Below are positions 56,268 to 64,000 of a stretch of 64,000 bases of DNA, piece after piece (within the stretch, counting starts at the first letter, position 1; every line of letters begins with the position of its first letter). Source of the DNA: Planctomyces sp. SH-PL14 (GTDB lineage: Bacteria; Planctomycetota; Planctomycetia; Planctomycetales; Planctomycetaceae); assembly GCF_001610835.1 (NCBI RefSeq), contig NZ_CP011270.1, positions 620,001 through 684,000 on the forward strand, written 5' to 3'. Below the pieces are notes generated by a model. It had not been told where the DNA came from. It made no database searches and saw only the letters and a program-made list of their open reading frames with translations. The position numbers and the translations under genes were made by a program.

Positions 56268-57527
56268 TCACGGAACGACGTGAACCACTTCCCCATCGCG
56301 GAGCCGGTGAACCCCGGTCGAGACGATCTCGGCGCCGGCATGCAGGACGTCCGCCGTCGAACCGGACGCATCAAGCGACACCGCGACCCGGTTGTCGAGA
56401 ACATCCCCGATCCGGATCGGCACTCGGCGAAGGACCATCCGCTCTCCATCGCGCGTCACGCGAAAGACGGCAGCCTCGCCGCTGTCGCCGGTCTCTACCG
56501 GGACAATCGCCGTCAGGGGCACGAGCGCCGCGCGGCGCTCATGGCGAAGACGAACGGTCGCGACCATCCCGGGACGCAGTCCGTCGGGCCGATCGATACG
56601 AACTTCCACGGGATAGGAGCGCGACCGCTCATCGGCTGCCGCGCTGATCATGTGGACCACCCCGCGGAACACGCGGCCGGGGAGCCCCTCGGCCGTCACC
56701 TCAATCGTGTCGCCGATCGCCAGCCGGCCCAGGAGCGTGTCCTGCACTGCGAAGGAGACCACAACGCTCGACAGGTCGGTCACCACGAACACCGGATGCC
56801 CCGCCGCCACCTGCTGCCGCTGATCAATCGAACGGAGCGCGACCGTCGATTCCTCGAACGGCGCGGCCAGCTCGCAGTAGCGAAGGTTTTCGTCTCCCTG
56901 CTGGAGGGCAATCCGCGCGGCCGCGACATCCCGCTCGGCGACCTCGATCGACGCCTCGGTCATCAGCCGACGGGCGCGGGCGGCGTCGAGGGCCGCCACG
57001 GTCGTCGCCTTGCTCGCGGCCAGGGCCGTCGTGCGGTCATAGGCGGACTGCGCCTCGCCACAGTCCGCCTGGGCCTGCTTCAGCCGGGACTCGGCCGCCG
57101 CGAGCTTCTGCGAGGCGGAGTCCCGTTCGCGGCGATAGTCCGCCGGATCGAGCCGGGCCAGGATCGTTCCCGCCGGCAGCCGGTCTCCTTCGTGGAGGTC
57201 GCGGGTCTTGCCATCGGCCCCGGTCACCTGCCGCAGTTCCTGAACCGTCCCGCCGACCCGGAACGAGAGCTCGACCTTGCGGAACTCGTGAACGACACCA
57301 CCGAAGTGAGTCCCGGCGACCACGACGCTCTCGGCCACCGGCTCGATCCGAACCGGCGTCGGCTGGGCGGGCGGAATTGCGATGTCATGCGAAGCGGCGA
57401 GCCGCGCCATCCCGCTTCGCCCGATGAGGACGAGCGGGATCGTCACCAGAACCGCGAGGAGACCGATTGTCGATTTCCGACGGTTCGTCGACTTCGAGGC
57501 AAAAAAAGGGACTTTGGAGTCAGTCAT
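56268..57527 (-). CDS. Membrane fusion protein of RND efflux system (HlyD/AcrA family)
   Basis: A periplasmic adaptor of 419 residues with an N-terminal signal anchor (IGLLAVLVTIPLVLIGRSG). It has a beta-barrel/lipoyl half motif (VVHEFRKVELSFRVGGTVQE), a coiled coil of Arg/Ala-rich helices (RRERDSASQKLAAAESRLKQ), and DLSSVVVSFAVQDTLLGRLA in the barrel. It links the RND pump to an outer-membrane channel. ATG 57527 overlaps the end of the TetR gene by 8 bases, so the two are coupled; the frame is open to 57590 inside that gene. Confidence 0.9.
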   Translation of the reverse strand: MTDSKVPFFASKSTNRRKSTIGLLAVLVTIPLVLIGRSGMARLAASHDIAIPPAQPTPVRIEPVAESVVVAGTHFGGVVHEFRKVELSFRVGGTVQELRQVTGADGKTRDLHEGDRLPAGTILARLDPADYRRERDSASQKLAAAESRLKQAQADCGEAQSAYDRTTALAASKATTVAALDAARARRLMTEASIEVAERDVAAARIALQQGDENLRYCELAAPFEESTVALRSIDQRQQVAAGHPVFVVTDLSSVVVSFAVQDTLLGRLAIGDTIEVTAEGLPGRVFRGVVHMISAAADERSRSYPVEVRIDRPDGLRPGMVATVRLRHERRAALVPLTAIVPVETGDSGEAAVFRVTRDGERMVLRRVPIRIGDVLDNRVAVSLDASGSTADVLHAGAEIVSTGVHRLRDGEVVHVVP

Positions 57528-58248
57528 TGGCAGAACCCTCGTCAGACAGGATCTGGTCCGCCACGCGGGGGACCGTGACGGAGTAGTCAAAACTCGTCGA
57601 CAGCGGCTTCCATTGAAGGCCGTCGAGAAGCAGGCTGAGGTTGTCGAGCAGGTGTGGGGAGCTGGAGGTGATCCCCATCTTTCCCACGACCGAGGCGTAG
57701 TTCATGACCGCCATATGGGCGCCGATGTCCTGGCAGAAGAGCGCGAACGTCACCTTCTCGGGCGTCCAGGGGGGCGTCAGCGTCAGGTCCCCTTGCTCGA
57801 CCCCATCGCGGACGAGGCTGAAGGCAATCTTGAGGATCTGCTGTTCCAGCTGCTCGAGGCGCTCGCGGCGCTCGGACGAAGCCCGGGCGTCGAGGTTCGC
57901 CATCCGGATGATCATCTCTGACTGGAAGTAGTGCGGATATCGCTGAGCGAAGATCTCGTCCGCGGCAACGAGAGCCAGGATCCGCTCGCGGGAGATTCCA
58001 GGGAGCCGGGAGGCCCGGGCAAAGAGGTCCAGGCGGGTCTCACAACTCTGGATCGCCAGAGCGGCAACGAGGTCTTCCTTCGAAGAGAAGTGCTGGTAAA
58101 TCGTCCCTTTGGAATACTCGGCCGCCTCAGCCAGCCGGTCGAGCCCCAGGTTGGCGAAGCCGTCTTCGACGAGCATCGTCCGAGCCAGACCAAGGAGCAT
58201 TTGCTCCCGTCTGCGGATCTCCTGCTGCTTGCGCGTCGCCGTGCTCAT
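57520..58248 (-). CDS. TetR/AcrR-family transcriptional regulator
   Basis: The 242-residue repressor has the N-terminal DNA-binding helices of TetR: EQMLLGLARTMLVEDGFANL and GLDRLAEAAEYSKGTIYQHF, the helix-turn-helix, followed by SSKEDLVAALA. The rest is the helical ligand domain. It is the first gene of the efflux operon and most likely represses it until an effector binds. A promoter with a TCGAC-N5-GTCGA dyad lies directly upstream. Because the -10 element is only seven bases from the ATG, the mRNA may be leaderless. Confidence 0.92.
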   Translation of the reverse strand: MSTATRKQQEIRRREQMLLGLARTMLVEDGFANLGLDRLAEAAEYSKGTIYQHFSSKEDLVAALAIQSCETRLDLFARASRLPGISRERILALVAADEIFAQRYPHYFQSEMIIRMANLDARASSERRERLEQLEQQILKIAFSLVRDGVEQGDLTLTPPWTPEKVTFALFCQDIGAHMAVMNYASVVGKMGITSSSPHLLDNLSLLLDGLQWKPLSTSFDYSVTVPRVADQILSDEGSAND

Positions 58249-58626
58249 AGACTCATTTTCGACAGATCGTCGATTTTTGTCAACTCGTCATTTCCATTGT
58301 GGATCGGAATGTCAAAGAGGCGCTCGGGGGAGCCGGTCCCGCAACGTTTGCGGCCATCAGCCAATGTGGTGGGTCCGAAAACCCGCGGCCGACGCCCTCT
58401 GGGACGGAAACGCAGCCGGATGAGGCGACGAACCGTGACACCCGTGTGGCATTTGGCTACGCTTTGAATGCGGACGCTGACAGCTGAGCGGGCTCAGGGC
58501 ACAGGTCGGTTGGCCCTGGCTCCCACCGGCACCGATCCTATTCGACGGCCGGGAGGGCGAAACGCGGAAACGGATGTCGGCGTCCGAAGGCCCCACTCCC
58601 TACCTCGTTGTCCAATCCGATTCGGG
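58249..58626. other. Divergent intergenic region (378 bp)
   Basis: It holds the efflux promoter near its left end. The right part should contain the promoter of the sigma factor-kinase operon; none was recognised. The sigma frame is open back to 58468 but that segment lacks a ribosome-binding site and family similarity. Confidence 0.5.
58255..58283 (-). promoter_or_regulatory. Promoter and probable TetR operator of the efflux operon
   Basis: On the minus strand TTGACA (58278-58283) and GAAAAT (58255-58260) are separated by 17 bases. Between and partly inside them lies the dyad TCGAC-AGATC-GTCGA (plus-strand reading, 58259-58273). A repressor bound there would block polymerase. The predicted transcript start coincides with the ATG of the TetR gene. 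Confidence 0.6.
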
Positions 58627-59226
58627 ATGAGTTCTCAAACAGACGACTCGATCTCCGGCTGGCTGAGTCAGCTCCATGCGGGGGACGCCGCCGCCATTCA
58701 GCTGCTGTGGGACAAGTTCTACAAGCGGCTCGTGGCCGTCGCGGACAGGTTTCTCACAGGCCTCCCTCCGATCCAGGACGACGGCGAGGACGTCGCGGCC
58801 AGCGTGTTCCAGAGCTTCTGGAGGGGGGGCAAGGAGGGGCGGTTCCAGAACATCAACGACCTCGACGAGGCGTGGTGGTTTCTGTTCCGCATGGCCTGGA
58901 GGAAGTGCGTGGACCGCGTCCGGCGGGACAAGGCCCAGAAACGGGGGGGCGGCACGCAGATCGTTTCCCTGAACGGAGAAGCGTCCCACGAGTTCCTGGA
59001 GATCGTGTCTGAAGAACCGGGCCCGGAATTCCTCGCCAGTTTCAATGAGCAGTATTTTCGACTTTTGGACGCCTTGCCCGACGCGAGCACCCGCAAAATT
59101 GCGGTATTAATGCTGCAGGGCCATTCCGCCAACGACATCAGCGAGCGGACCGAGATCTTCAAGTCGACGGTCCGCCGCAAGATGGATCTCGTGCGCAAGG
59201 TCTGGAAACACGAGCTCGACAAATGA
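58627..59226 (+). CDS. ECF-type sigma factor (planctomycete group)
   Basis: A protein of 199 residues. Region 2 runs from ISGWLSQLHAGDAAAIQLLW through DVAASVFQSFWRGGKEGRF to WWFLFRMAWRKCVDRVRRDK, and region 4 is PDASTRKIAVLMLQGHSAND with ISERTEIFKSTVRRKMDLVR as the helix-turn-helix. This matches the ECF group that lies next to Ser/Thr kinase genes in planctomycetes. Its stop overlaps the start of the kinase gene (ATGA), so kinase and sigma factor are made together and the kinase may control the sigma factor by phosphorylation. Confidence 0.88.
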   Translation: MSSQTDDSISGWLSQLHAGDAAAIQLLWDKFYKRLVAVADRFLTGLPPIQDDGEDVAASVFQSFWRGGKEGRFQNINDLDEAWWFLFRMAWRKCVDRVRRDKAQKRGGGTQIVSLNGEASHEFLEIVSEEPGPEFLASFNEQYFRLLDALPDASTRKIAVLMLQGHSANDISERTEIFKSTVRRKMDLVRKVWKHELDK

Positions 59227-61577
59227 ACAACCAGGATCTTCCCACGGGGCCAGTCGAGGGAGGAACGTCTGTCGTCGTCGCCGGGAGCGGCCTGTCCGAT
59301 CTCGAAATCGACCTCGAACTGAACTCAGTCTGCGACGCGTTTGAGAGCGCCTTGCAGACCGGTCAGCGGCCGCAACTGGCGGACTACCTGACCGACACAC
59401 GGCTCCCCGTCTCGACGCTCTTCGTCGAGCTCGTCCAGATCGAGATGGAGTACCGCCGCCGCAAGGGGGAGCCGGTCACGCTCGAGGAATACGTCGTCCG
59501 GTATCCGGAGTTCAGCGAAGCGCTCTCGAAGCTCGCCCCGAGCCTCGACACGGTGTCGATGCCCGCCCCGCGGGGAGCGCCGACCACGTCGCTCGGCCGT
59601 TTCGAGCTCGTCGCCCCGCTGGGCCAGGGAACCTTCGGCGTTGTCTGGAAGGCCCGCGACACCAAGCTCCGCCGCTGGGTCGCCATCAAGCGGTTTCGCG
59701 AAACCGCCCCGGCCCCCAGCCGGGACCTGTTCGCCCGCGAGGCGCGGGCAGTCCAGAAGCTGGATCACCCGAATGTCGTCCGCCTCCTGGAACTGAGCCA
59801 GGGAGCGACGACCGATTACATCGTCTTTGAATACGTTGAGGGACGAACTCTCAAGGAGATCCTCGAAGAGCGGAACCACACGCCGCTCGATCCGGACCGC
59901 GCGGCGCGAATCGCGCTGCAACTCGCCAACGGCCTGCAGCACATTCACGAGCGGGGTCTCATCCACCGGGACCTCAAACCGGCGAACGTGATGATCACCC
60001 CCGCCGGGGACGCCAAGTTCCTCGACTTCGGCCTCGCCCGCCACACCGACACAACATCAACGATCGGTGGCGGCCAGGGGTTCCTGGGGACAATCCCCTA
60101 CATGAGTCCCGAGCAACTCCAGAAGGGAAAGTCGGTCACAAGACAGTCCGACATCTACGCGCTGGGTACGGTCCTCTACGAGATGCTCTCCAGCCGGCGA
60201 CCGTTCGAGGGTTCGGTAGAGGAACTCATTGCCACGATCCCCAAAGGGAATCCCTCCCCCATGGACGTGCCGGCCGTTCTACGAACCATTGTGGGCCTGG
60301 CAATGGAGGTCGATCCCTTGGACCGCTACGCCTCCGCGGAGGCGATGGCCGAGGACCTTCAGTGCTTTCTAGATGGCTCTACCCCCGCCAGCCGAATCGG
60401 CAGAAAGTTGAGGAAACTCGGACGCCAGGTCACGCGTCGAGATTTCCTCGTGAAGTCGGCTGTGGGCATTGCGGCAACGGCTGGAATCGTGAAAGCGGCG
60501 GGAGTGTTAGTCCGAACACACGACGACGGCCGCCACGACGTTCTGCTCACCACTCAACCAGAAGGAGCTGAAGTCCATATCATTCCCATCCGCTCTCCTA
60601 CTGGCGAGCCGGACCTGGCGAGCATCCAGCAACTTCCCGGAAACTCCCCTCTTCGAAGCCGGCTTCTTCCCGGCAACTACTTGGTCGTCGCAGTTCTTCC
60701 GGAATCTCGCCGCTTCCATGAGGTTTTTCGGAGAGTGCCGGAAAGTCCCAACGGCTTCATTGACGGGATTGGCGAACACCAACGGTGGGAGCTGCACGAC
60801 GGCGTCGTGCATTTGCCGTCTATCAAGATTCCGGACGTGACTGTCGTCGACGATATGACTTTGTTTCCTGGAAGCCCAACGTTCCTAACGGGGGAGGTTG
60901 GAGTCACATCGGCGCCACGAAGTATGCTCGCCATTCCTTCGTTTTATCTGGACCGTTGCGAGGTCACGATTTCGGACTATCGTCACTTCTTTCGAGGTGA
61001 CCGTCCCGCTATCGCACCGAAATGGAAGGCCCCCCTCACTGACCGACAAGCCGCCCCCATGTCTTGGGATGCTGCCGTATTGCTGGCGGAGATCATGGGC
61101 AAGCGGCTGATGAGCGAATATGAGTATGAGTTTGCGGCAACCAATGGTGGCGAGCGTCTTTGGTCCTGGGGCGACAATCCCTCGCCAAACTTCGACATCG
61201 GCGCCGCATTCCAAAATGCCGGCCTCCCAGCAGAAGACCGAGTCGGCGATCCACCCGTCTACGGCCTGTGCAGCAATCTCGCAGAATGGACATCCAGCGG
61301 CTTGCTTGGCGCTGGAAATGGAACCGCAGACGGAGGTGCAAGCCGTTCACAATTGGTAAGTGCGGAGCTCACCAAATTTCAAATTGTACGGGGAGGGAGT
61401 TTGAACGTGCTGCAAGAGCAGGAAGTCGCCGCCGCGGATCGGAATCCACGGCGGCGACTCCCACGAGAACGCTATCGAGTCGACCGAGGCCTCGGATTGC
61501 GATGCGCCAGAAGCCCGCAACCTCGTTGCCGTCCCGAGCATTTCATTCAGGCGATTTTGCCTTATTCTCGGGAATAA
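59223..61577 (+). CDS. Ser/Thr protein kinase with internal twin-arginine motif, PEGA-like and FGE-like domains
   Basis: The 784-residue protein begins with an acidic regulatory lead, then a Hanks-type kinase domain (about 125-385): Gly loop [12 protein letters not shown], Lys156 in VAIKRF, His248-Arg249-Asp250 in [11 protein letters not shown], and Asp268 in FLDFGLARH. Residues 404-430 read [20 protein letters not shown], a complete twin-arginine signal with a weakly hydrophobic core, in the middle of the protein. After it come a PEGA-like domain (about 438-505) and a formylglycine-generating-enzyme fold (about 570-763; [37 protein letters not shown]) that lacks an obvious catalytic cysteine pair. 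A cytoplasmic kinase with an exported sensor is inferred. GC falls in the second half (60961-61020 is 33/60; 59641-59700 is 40/60). Confidence 0.88.
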   Translation: MNNQDLPTGPVEGGTSVVVAGSGLSDLEIDLELNSVCDAFESALQTGQRPQLADYLTDTRLPVSTLFVELVQIEMEYRRRKGEPVTLEEYVVRYPEFSEALSKLAPSLDTVSMPAPRGAPTTSLGRFELVAPLGQGTFGVVWKARDTKLRRWVAIKRFRETAPAPSRDLFAREARAVQKLDHPNVVRLLELSQGATTDYIVFEYVEGRTLKEILEERNHTPLDPDRAARIALQLANGLQHIHERGLIHRDLKPANVMITPAGDAKFLDFGLARHTDTTSTIGGGQGFLGTIPYMSPEQLQKGKSVTRQSDIYALGTVLYEMLSSRRPFEGSVEELIATIPKGNPSPMDVPAVLRTIVGLAMEVDPLDRYASAEAMAEDLQCFLDGSTPASRIGRKLRKLGRQVTRRDFLVKSAVGIAATAGIVKAAGVLVRTHDDGRHDVLLTTQPEGAEVHIIPIRSPTGEPDLASIQQLPGNSPLRSRLLPGNYLVVAVLPESRRFHEVFRRVPESPNGFIDGIGEHQRWELHDGVVHLPSIKIPDVTVVDDMTLFPGSPTFLTGEVGVTSAPRSMLAIPSFYLDRCEVTISDYRHFFRGDRPAIAPKWKAPLTDRQAAPMSWDAAVLLAEIMGKRLMSEYEYEFAATNGGERLWSWGDNPSPNFDIGAAFQNAGLPAEDRVGDPPVYGLCSNLAEWTSSGLLGAGNGTADGGASRSQLVSAELTKFQIVRGGSLNVLQEQEVAAADRNPRRRLPRERYRVDRGLGLRCARSPQPRCRPEHFIQAILPYSRE

Positions 61578-62349
61578 CAATCCTCCCATCCTTGCGTTCG
61601 TAGGACAACAGAACCATTGGCGGCAATCGTAGATCGCCCAGAATCCCATCCGTCAGACGATGCACATTGCTGGACCTGAACGTCGCCCTCGCGTTGACAT
61701 CAACGGCCACTGCGGCGCCGTCGACAGTGCGCGGAACGGGAGCGTTGTCCATGGGTCTGTCTTCCACATACTCCTTCCCAAGATGAACAGTCCGATACGT
61801 CGTCCCCCCCAAATGAAAACGAATCTTATGGACCTGATAAATACGCCACTCGTTTGCCGCGACCTGAATGCGCAAGTACACAGGTTCGTCATCGTCGTTA
61901 TAAACTTCTGGCGGCCGAATATGGCTTGGAAACGGGTGCCTTAAGACGAACTCAACTGGATTGTGTTCGCGAGTGGTTTGCCTGCGCAGTCCGGGAAATT
62001 CGCCGACGCGGGTCGTGCTGTTTGCTGCCAGTCTTCCAGCTTTCACCTCAGCAGGAGCGCCCCCCAGACAGTCGCACGCATCCGGAGACGTGTAACAGAA
62101 GTGCGGCCAGTTGCTACACATCGCAATCAAGCCGCCGCTGACGGGACTGTTGCAGTCAAGGTGATTGTAATCTGTCCAGAATGGTTGATAGCCATCATCG
62201 TCCGGATCGTCCAGCGGAACAAGAAGGCACGTGCAGGCGGGGTTCGCCCAACGCCGCTTCACAGCCTCAACAGCCTTTTCATCTGAGAAGCCCCTCTGCA
62301 AGGGAATCAGCCACATCAGCGAGGCCCACACACACACAGCAACACGCAT
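61543..62349 (-). CDS. Secreted Cys-rich protein of unknown function
   Basis: 268 residues with a signal peptide (MRVAVCVWASLMWLIPLQRG). The mature N-terminal part carries about eight cysteines (ANPACTCLLVPLDDPDDDGY, AMCSNWPHFCYTSPDACDCL), suggesting disulfides or metal binding, followed by a beta-rich region (FVLRHPFPSHIRPPEVYNDD) that has no recognised domain. Its last 35 bases overlap the end of the convergent kinase gene. The base composition is lower in GC than the rest of the window. The upstream DUF1559 gene is 82 bases away on the same strand, so co-transcription is possible. Confidence 0.7.
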   Translation of the reverse strand: MRVAVCVWASLMWLIPLQRGFSDEKAVEAVKRRWANPACTCLLVPLDDPDDDGYQPFWTDYNHLDCNSPVSGGLIAMCSNWPHFCYTSPDACDCLGGAPAEVKAGRLAANSTTRVGEFPGLRRQTTREHNPVEFVLRHPFPSHIRPPEVYNDDDEPVYLRIQVAANEWRIYQVHKIRFHLGGTTYRTVHLGKEYVEDRPMDNAPVPRTVDGAAVAVDVNARATFRSSNVHRLTDGILGDLRLPPMVLLSYERKDGRIVIPENKAKSPE

Positions 62350-62431
62350 TGCAAGAAACTCCCAAGTCGTCCAGCAAAATAAAACTGCCCTAAACCGCGA
62401 ACCTCCAACAAGCTCCTTGTCGGGGCCACAG

Positions 62432-63436
62432 CTAGAACTCTCCGATAAGCCGTCCGTCAGCGATCATTCCCAGTAACTTGAACGTCTTCATCTCGATGGA
62501 GTCGTCGATCGCACGGACAGCGCCGTCACCCATGCACACATGAACCATCCCGGTGTGCGGCGATGTCAACGGATTGTTTGGCCCCTTGTTCTGATGAACA
62601 CCCGGCTGATTGTAATGAGAATTCGGCGGATACCTCAGAGTAGTAATGTTGTAACTATCTGTGACGATGTTTCCGACGGGGTTCAGGTAGACCGGAGGAA
62701 CACCCAATGCCGCCGTCCCCGCCAGGAGGCCGACATTGTGGGCTCCATCCACCCGCATCAGAGTCGGAGGGTTGGTGGCCAGGTTCTTCGCCTGCGAGGA
62801 ACACTCTCCCACCACGATCACGTTTGAGCTCCCGTCCTTCATCATCTCAACCGATGCGGTGCCATTTGGAAAGAGGGCGCCATCCGCTGAGATCTGCCCA
62901 GCGTTCGAGGACAGCAGACAGCAGTCCCGGACCCGAGTGGCAGGGGTCCCATCATGATTCGTTGACCCGGCGATACCAACGTACCCGGAAATCGGGAGAT
63001 TGAATCCGCCGGTCAACACGGTCGGCGCAAGGGAGCTGGAAGGGCATCTAAAAACGGGAAGATTCTTGTTGTGGAACACCTGACCGTTCGGCGAGTTCGA
63101 CAGACCGCAATTTGGATGCTGAAAATCGAAATCTTTGAATGCGTCACCCTGCTCAATATGAGGCAGCAGGCCGACAATCCAGGATGGTCCCACTCCGCGC
63201 GGTTGCGCGCGTGCGCCAATCGGGAACGAACCGAAGGTGTCTTGATAGTTATGGAGGGCGAGGCCGATCTGTCGAAGATTGCTCCGGCACGCCGCCCGAT
63301 TGGCTATCTCCCGCGCATATTGGACCGCAGGCAGCAAGATCGCGACGAGAATGGCGATGATCGCAATGACGACCAGCAATTCGATCAGCGTGAAACCTCG
63401 CTGACGCCGTGAGGACCTTGGAAAATCCAACACCAT
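62432..63436 (-). CDS. DUF1559 protein with type IV pilin-like N terminus
   Basis: A 334-residue member of DUF1559, greatly expanded in planctomycetes. [20 protein letters not shown] is a prepilin cleavage and assembly motif, followed by [40 protein letters not shown] and the C-terminal [19 protein letters not shown], all family signatures. The product is probably processed by a prepilin peptidase and assembled into pseudopilin-like structures, function unknown. AGGAGGAG directly precedes the ATG at 63436; the frame is open to 63610. A perfect 8-bp hairpin lies in its leader. Confidence 0.92.
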   Translation of the reverse strand: MVLDFPRSSRRQRGFTLIELLVVIAIIAILVAILLPAVQYAREIANRAACRSNLRQIGLALHNYQDTFGSFPIGARAQPRGVGPSWIVGLLPHIEQGDAFKDFDFQHPNCGLSNSPNGQVFHNKNLPVFRCPSSSLAPTVLTGGFNLPISGYVGIAGSTNHDGTPATRVRDCCLLSSNAGQISADGALFPNGTASVEMMKDGSSNVIVVGECSSQAKNLATNPPTLMRVDGAHNVGLLAGTAALGVPPVYLNPVGNIVTDSYNITTLRYPPNSHYNQPGVHQNKGPNNPLTSPHTGMVHVCMGDGAVRAIDDSIEMKTFKLLGMIADGRLIGEF

Positions 63437-63768
63437 CTCCTCCTGCCGGAAATGACTGGGCCTAGTCACCCGGAAAACAGCCTCGACACCCGGCGGACTT
63501 GACCGGCGAAAGCGCCACCAGCCCTGGCCCGCTGCAACGAGAGAGATCGTTGCATGAAGTCCGCGAGGTGTCGAGAGTCTGTTCTCCCTCTGCGCCGAAA
63601 TCCGCGACAAAAAGTGCCACGAATTCTTCCAATTTTTTTCGATGTGCCCGCGCCGCTGAAACTGACCTGCTCGCCCCGCGGCTGACCCGCTGAGCCGTCG
63701 TACTGCAAGAACGGAACTGGGCCGAGCGCCACGGGTGTCAAACGTTCAGGGGAACCCGCATGCTCAAT
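63437..63768. other. Upstream region of the DUF1559 gene
   Basis: The 332 bases contain the inverted repeat at 63533 and an AT-rich patch (63615-63640) that may belong to a promoter, but no -35/-10 pair with correct spacing was found. No gene is seen. Confidence 0.45.
63533..63554 (-). promoter_or_regulatory. Inverted repeat in the DUF1559 upstream region
   Basis: tgcaacga (63533-63540) and tcgttgca (63547-63554) are exact complements around a 6-base loop. It lies 97 bases before the ATG on the minus strand, and may be an operator or a leader hairpin. Confidence 0.5.
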
Positions 63769-64000
63769 TCACTCGTCGCCGCCCCTAATAGATGAGCGAG
63801 CCAGCGGGGCGACTCGGACGCCGTCTATGATCACATCAGCCCGACAAGGCCCCCCCTCGGCAAGCAGAGGCCCCACAAGTCGCAACGCGGGCCTTGCCCC
63901 CAGATGACGAACGACGTTGGGTTGGGCTGAGAACACCCCGTCGTCGAGCGCGCGTTCCAACATTCGCTCGAACACCGCGCCCGCTGGCACAGTTCTGTTC
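63769..64000 (-). CDS. C-terminal end of an unrecognised gene (5' end outside window)
   Basis: The minus-strand frame is open from the right edge to a stop at 63769, about 76 residues including VPAGAVFERMLERALDDGVF and PCRADVIIDGVRVAPLARSS. The codon choice looks coding. No family was recognised, and with so little sequence the call could be a chance frame. Confidence 0.4.
   Translation of the reverse strand, partial: NRTVPAGAVFERMLERALDDGVFSAQPNVVRHLGARPALRLVGPLLAEGGPCRADVIIDGVRVAPLARSSIRGGDE

Noticed and set aside
55053-57578. Plus-strand open frame of 841 codons
   Set aside because: Antisense to the RND pump and fusion protein genes. No domain, very Arg-rich.
60880-61577. FGE/C-type-lectin-like fold as a possible target of a diversity-generating retroelement
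   Set aside because: No reverse transcriptase gene, template repeat or accessory protein is present in the window.
63606-63620. TGGCAC word (minus strand) resembling a sigma-54 -24 element
   Set aside because: The following GC is one base off the required spacing, and the downstream TTGC element is missing.

Overview
The window reads as chromosomal DNA of a high-GC planctomycete. The evidence is the set of lineage-typical families: a cytochrome-c/DUF1549/DUF1553 protein followed by a Tat-exported DUF1501 protein (46.0-50.3 kb), a DUF1559 protein with a type IV pilin-like N terminus (62.4-63.4 kb), and an ECF sigma factor translationally coupled to a Ser/Thr kinase fused to a formylglycine-generating-enzyme-like domain (58.6-61.6 kb). 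GTG and TTG starts and weak Shine-Dalgarno signals are common. No plasmid, phage, IS, CRISPR or rRNA signature was seen.

Layout. (1) 1-28,967, all on the plus strand: a large surface-polysaccharide island. It holds ten glycosyltransferases (the first cut by the left edge), four SAM methyltransferases, a glutamine-dependent amidotransferase of the asparagine synthase type, a two-domain oxidoreductase, a heparinase II/III-like protein, UDP-GlcNAc 2-epimerase, GDP-mannose 4,6-dehydratase, an NAD-dependent epimerase/reductase, two acyltransferases, mannose-6-phosphate isomerase and a Wzm/Wzt-type ABC exporter. Many genes overlap by 4 bases (ATGA/GTGA), so long co-transcribed units are likely. (2) 29,149-36,627: associated functions, namely a Wza-like outer-membrane export lipoprotein and a second lipoprotein (minus), a WbpA-like UDP-sugar dehydrogenase, a PPP-type phosphatase and two overlapping DUF218 proteins (plus), and a GlmU-like nucleotidyltransferase (minus). 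(3) 36,704-45,756: metabolism and housekeeping: a TPP-dependent 2-keto acid decarboxylase, a methyltransferase, an iron-type alcohol dehydrogenase coupled to a PfkB sugar kinase, miaA, an ECF sigma factor, a small gene with a structured leader, tRNA-Lys(CUU) and KDPG aldolase. (4) 46,036-52,062: the DUF1549/1553-DUF1501 pair and a secreted alpha/beta hydrolase with an FN3-like tail. (5) 52,395-58,248, minus: a TetR regulator, membrane-fusion protein and unusually long RND pump. (6) 58,627-64,000: the sigma factor-kinase pair, a secreted Cys-rich protein, the DUF1559 protein and the end of an unrecognised gene.

How the genes fit together. The island can supply GDP-6-deoxyhexose (manA, gmd, epimerase/reductase) and UDP-ManNAc or UDP-GlcNAcA-derived sugars (wecB, the dehydrogenase, the oxidoreductase). 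It can decorate the glycan by amidation, O-methylation and O-acylation, and can export it by an ABC-dependent route with a carbohydrate-binding Wzt tail. No Wzx, Wzy, Wzc or priming glycosyltransferase is visible here, so that part must lie elsewhere or be absent.

The most unusual items are three copies of a 310-330 bp structured repeat placed just after gene 3' ends (42.5, 50.3 and 52.1 kb), a kinase with an internal twin-arginine motif between its catalytic and C-terminal domains, a 100-residue orphan gene behind a hairpin-rich leader, and two different long-hairpin repeats (35.2 and 41.5 kb).
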